This document shows positions 63,933 to 64,000 of a DNA stretch of 64,000 bases, piece by piece (position 1 is the stretch's first letter; each line of letters begins with the position of its first letter). Both the position numbers and the translations under genes were made by a program. Below the pieces are notes generated by a model. The model was not told the origin of the DNA and made no database searches. It was given only the letters and a program-made list of their open reading frames with translations. The stretch is from Cranoglanis bouderius (taxonomy: Eukaryota > Chordata > Actinopteri > Siluriformes > Cranoglanididae), in NCBI GenBank assembly GCA_023630585.1, contig CM042552.1:16254269-16318268 (forward strand), read 5' to 3'.

Positions 63933-64000
63933 TTCTGTTTAGACAGGTGGCTAGTGCCACAGGTTTCTGTGACCAGCGCCGCCTTGGCCTTCTGCTGCAT
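63933..64000 (+). CDS. dmd: dmd exon 67 equivalent, cut by the window end
   Basis: The first 68 nt of an exon that is 158 nt in human. It reads FLFRQVASATGFCDQRRLGL and LLH to the window end. GFCDQRRLGLLLH is dystrophin-specific against utrophin (MCDQRQLGLLLH). It continues the EF-hand region. Confidence 0.96.

Larger units (their letters stand above)
468..64000 (+). other. dmd: Dystrophin gene, exons equivalent to human 58-67 (partial gene)
   Basis: Ten exons on the + strand join in one frame without a stop: 468-585, 5366-5634, 8373-8519, 16979-17057, 17393-17453, 45912-45973, 50702-50776, 51779-51980, 63539-63624 and 63933-64000. Dystrophin links cortical actin to the dystroglycan complex at the muscle membrane. 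The encoded order is end of spectrin-like rod, hinge 4, WW domain, start of EF-hand region. Exon sizes 269, 147, 79, 61, 62, 75, 202 and 86 equal human DMD exons 59-66 as I remember them. Utrophin shares this exon plan, but the residues favour dystrophin: GIQLSP in exon 60, MDILQVI in exon 65, GIISLCKAHLEDKYR in exon 66 and GFCDQRRLGLLLH in exon 67. The gene continues beyond both window ends. The intron equivalent to 62 is about 28.5 kb. Confidence 0.93.

Noticed and set aside
468..64000. Utrophin rather than dystrophin
   Set aside because: The exon plan is shared, but exons 60, 65, 66 and 67 carry dystrophin-type residues (GIQLSP, MDILQ, GIISLCKAHLEDKYR, GFCDQRRLGL) where utrophin differs.

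Overview
This 64 kb window is vertebrate genomic DNA, almost certainly from a teleost fish. The only host gene I can support is on the + strand: ten consecutive exons of dystrophin (dmd), equivalent to human exons 58 to 67. They encode the last spectrin repeats of the rod, hinge 4, the WW domain and the start of the EF-hand region. All exons have canonical ag/gt borders and join in one open frame. Their lengths are 118, 269, 147, 79, 61, 62, 75, 202 and 86 nt, plus a last exon cut by the window end. From memory of the human gene, all complete exons after the first have the same length. The 28.5 kb intron equivalent to intron 62 also holds a short exon at 32976-32995 that reads MREQLR and splices in phase to exon 63. 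It sits in a CpG-rich patch and matches the alternative promoter and first exon of the short isoform Dp71.

Everything else is intron, and most of it is transposon. At least ten Tc1/mariner families are present, many with clean TA target duplications. One copy (39952-41455) has near-identical long terminal inverted repeats and an uninterrupted DD34E transposase of 319 aa. Others are deleted, nested in one another (42227-45360 contains 42950-44517; 10415-12538 contains 11070-12323) or palindromic (25079-26458). Retroelements include L2-like LINEs (18.6, 26.9-28.6 and 35.4-36.3 kb), an RTE-like LINE on the - strand (59.7-62.8 kb), a LINE remnant with an RNase H domain (20.3-20.8 kb), a Penelope-like fragment (34.0 kb) and Ty3/gypsy remnants (1.7-2.7 and 13.2-16.2 kb). 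hAT-type remnants, foldback elements, a tRNA-like repeat family and microsatellites fill much of the remainder.

The most unusual object is a complete LTR element at 21434-24805 with 5-bp target duplications (CATTA). It has no pol gene. Its long ORF joins a Gag-like N-terminal part to a six-cysteine, two-histidine zinc finger that closely resembles the N-terminal finger of methionine aminopeptidase 1 (METAP1). Two arrays of coding tandem repeats follow. This looks like host-sequence capture by a non-autonomous retrotransposon.

Layout: 0-8.5 kb, exons 58-60 with Tc1 insertions; 8.5-17 kb, nested Tc1 and gypsy remnants; 17.0-17.5 kb, exons 61 and 62 around a tiny microsatellite intron; 17.5-45.9 kb, the large intron 62 with the LTR element, LINEs, the Dp71 promoter in a repeat-poor stretch, and the intact Tc1; 45.9-52 kb, exons 63-65; 52-63.5 kb, intron 65 with Tc1, hAT and RTE insertions; 63.5-64 kb, exons 66 and 67. 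Family assignments rest on reading motifs by eye; no database search was run. Human exon lengths and protein motifs quoted for comparison are from memory.
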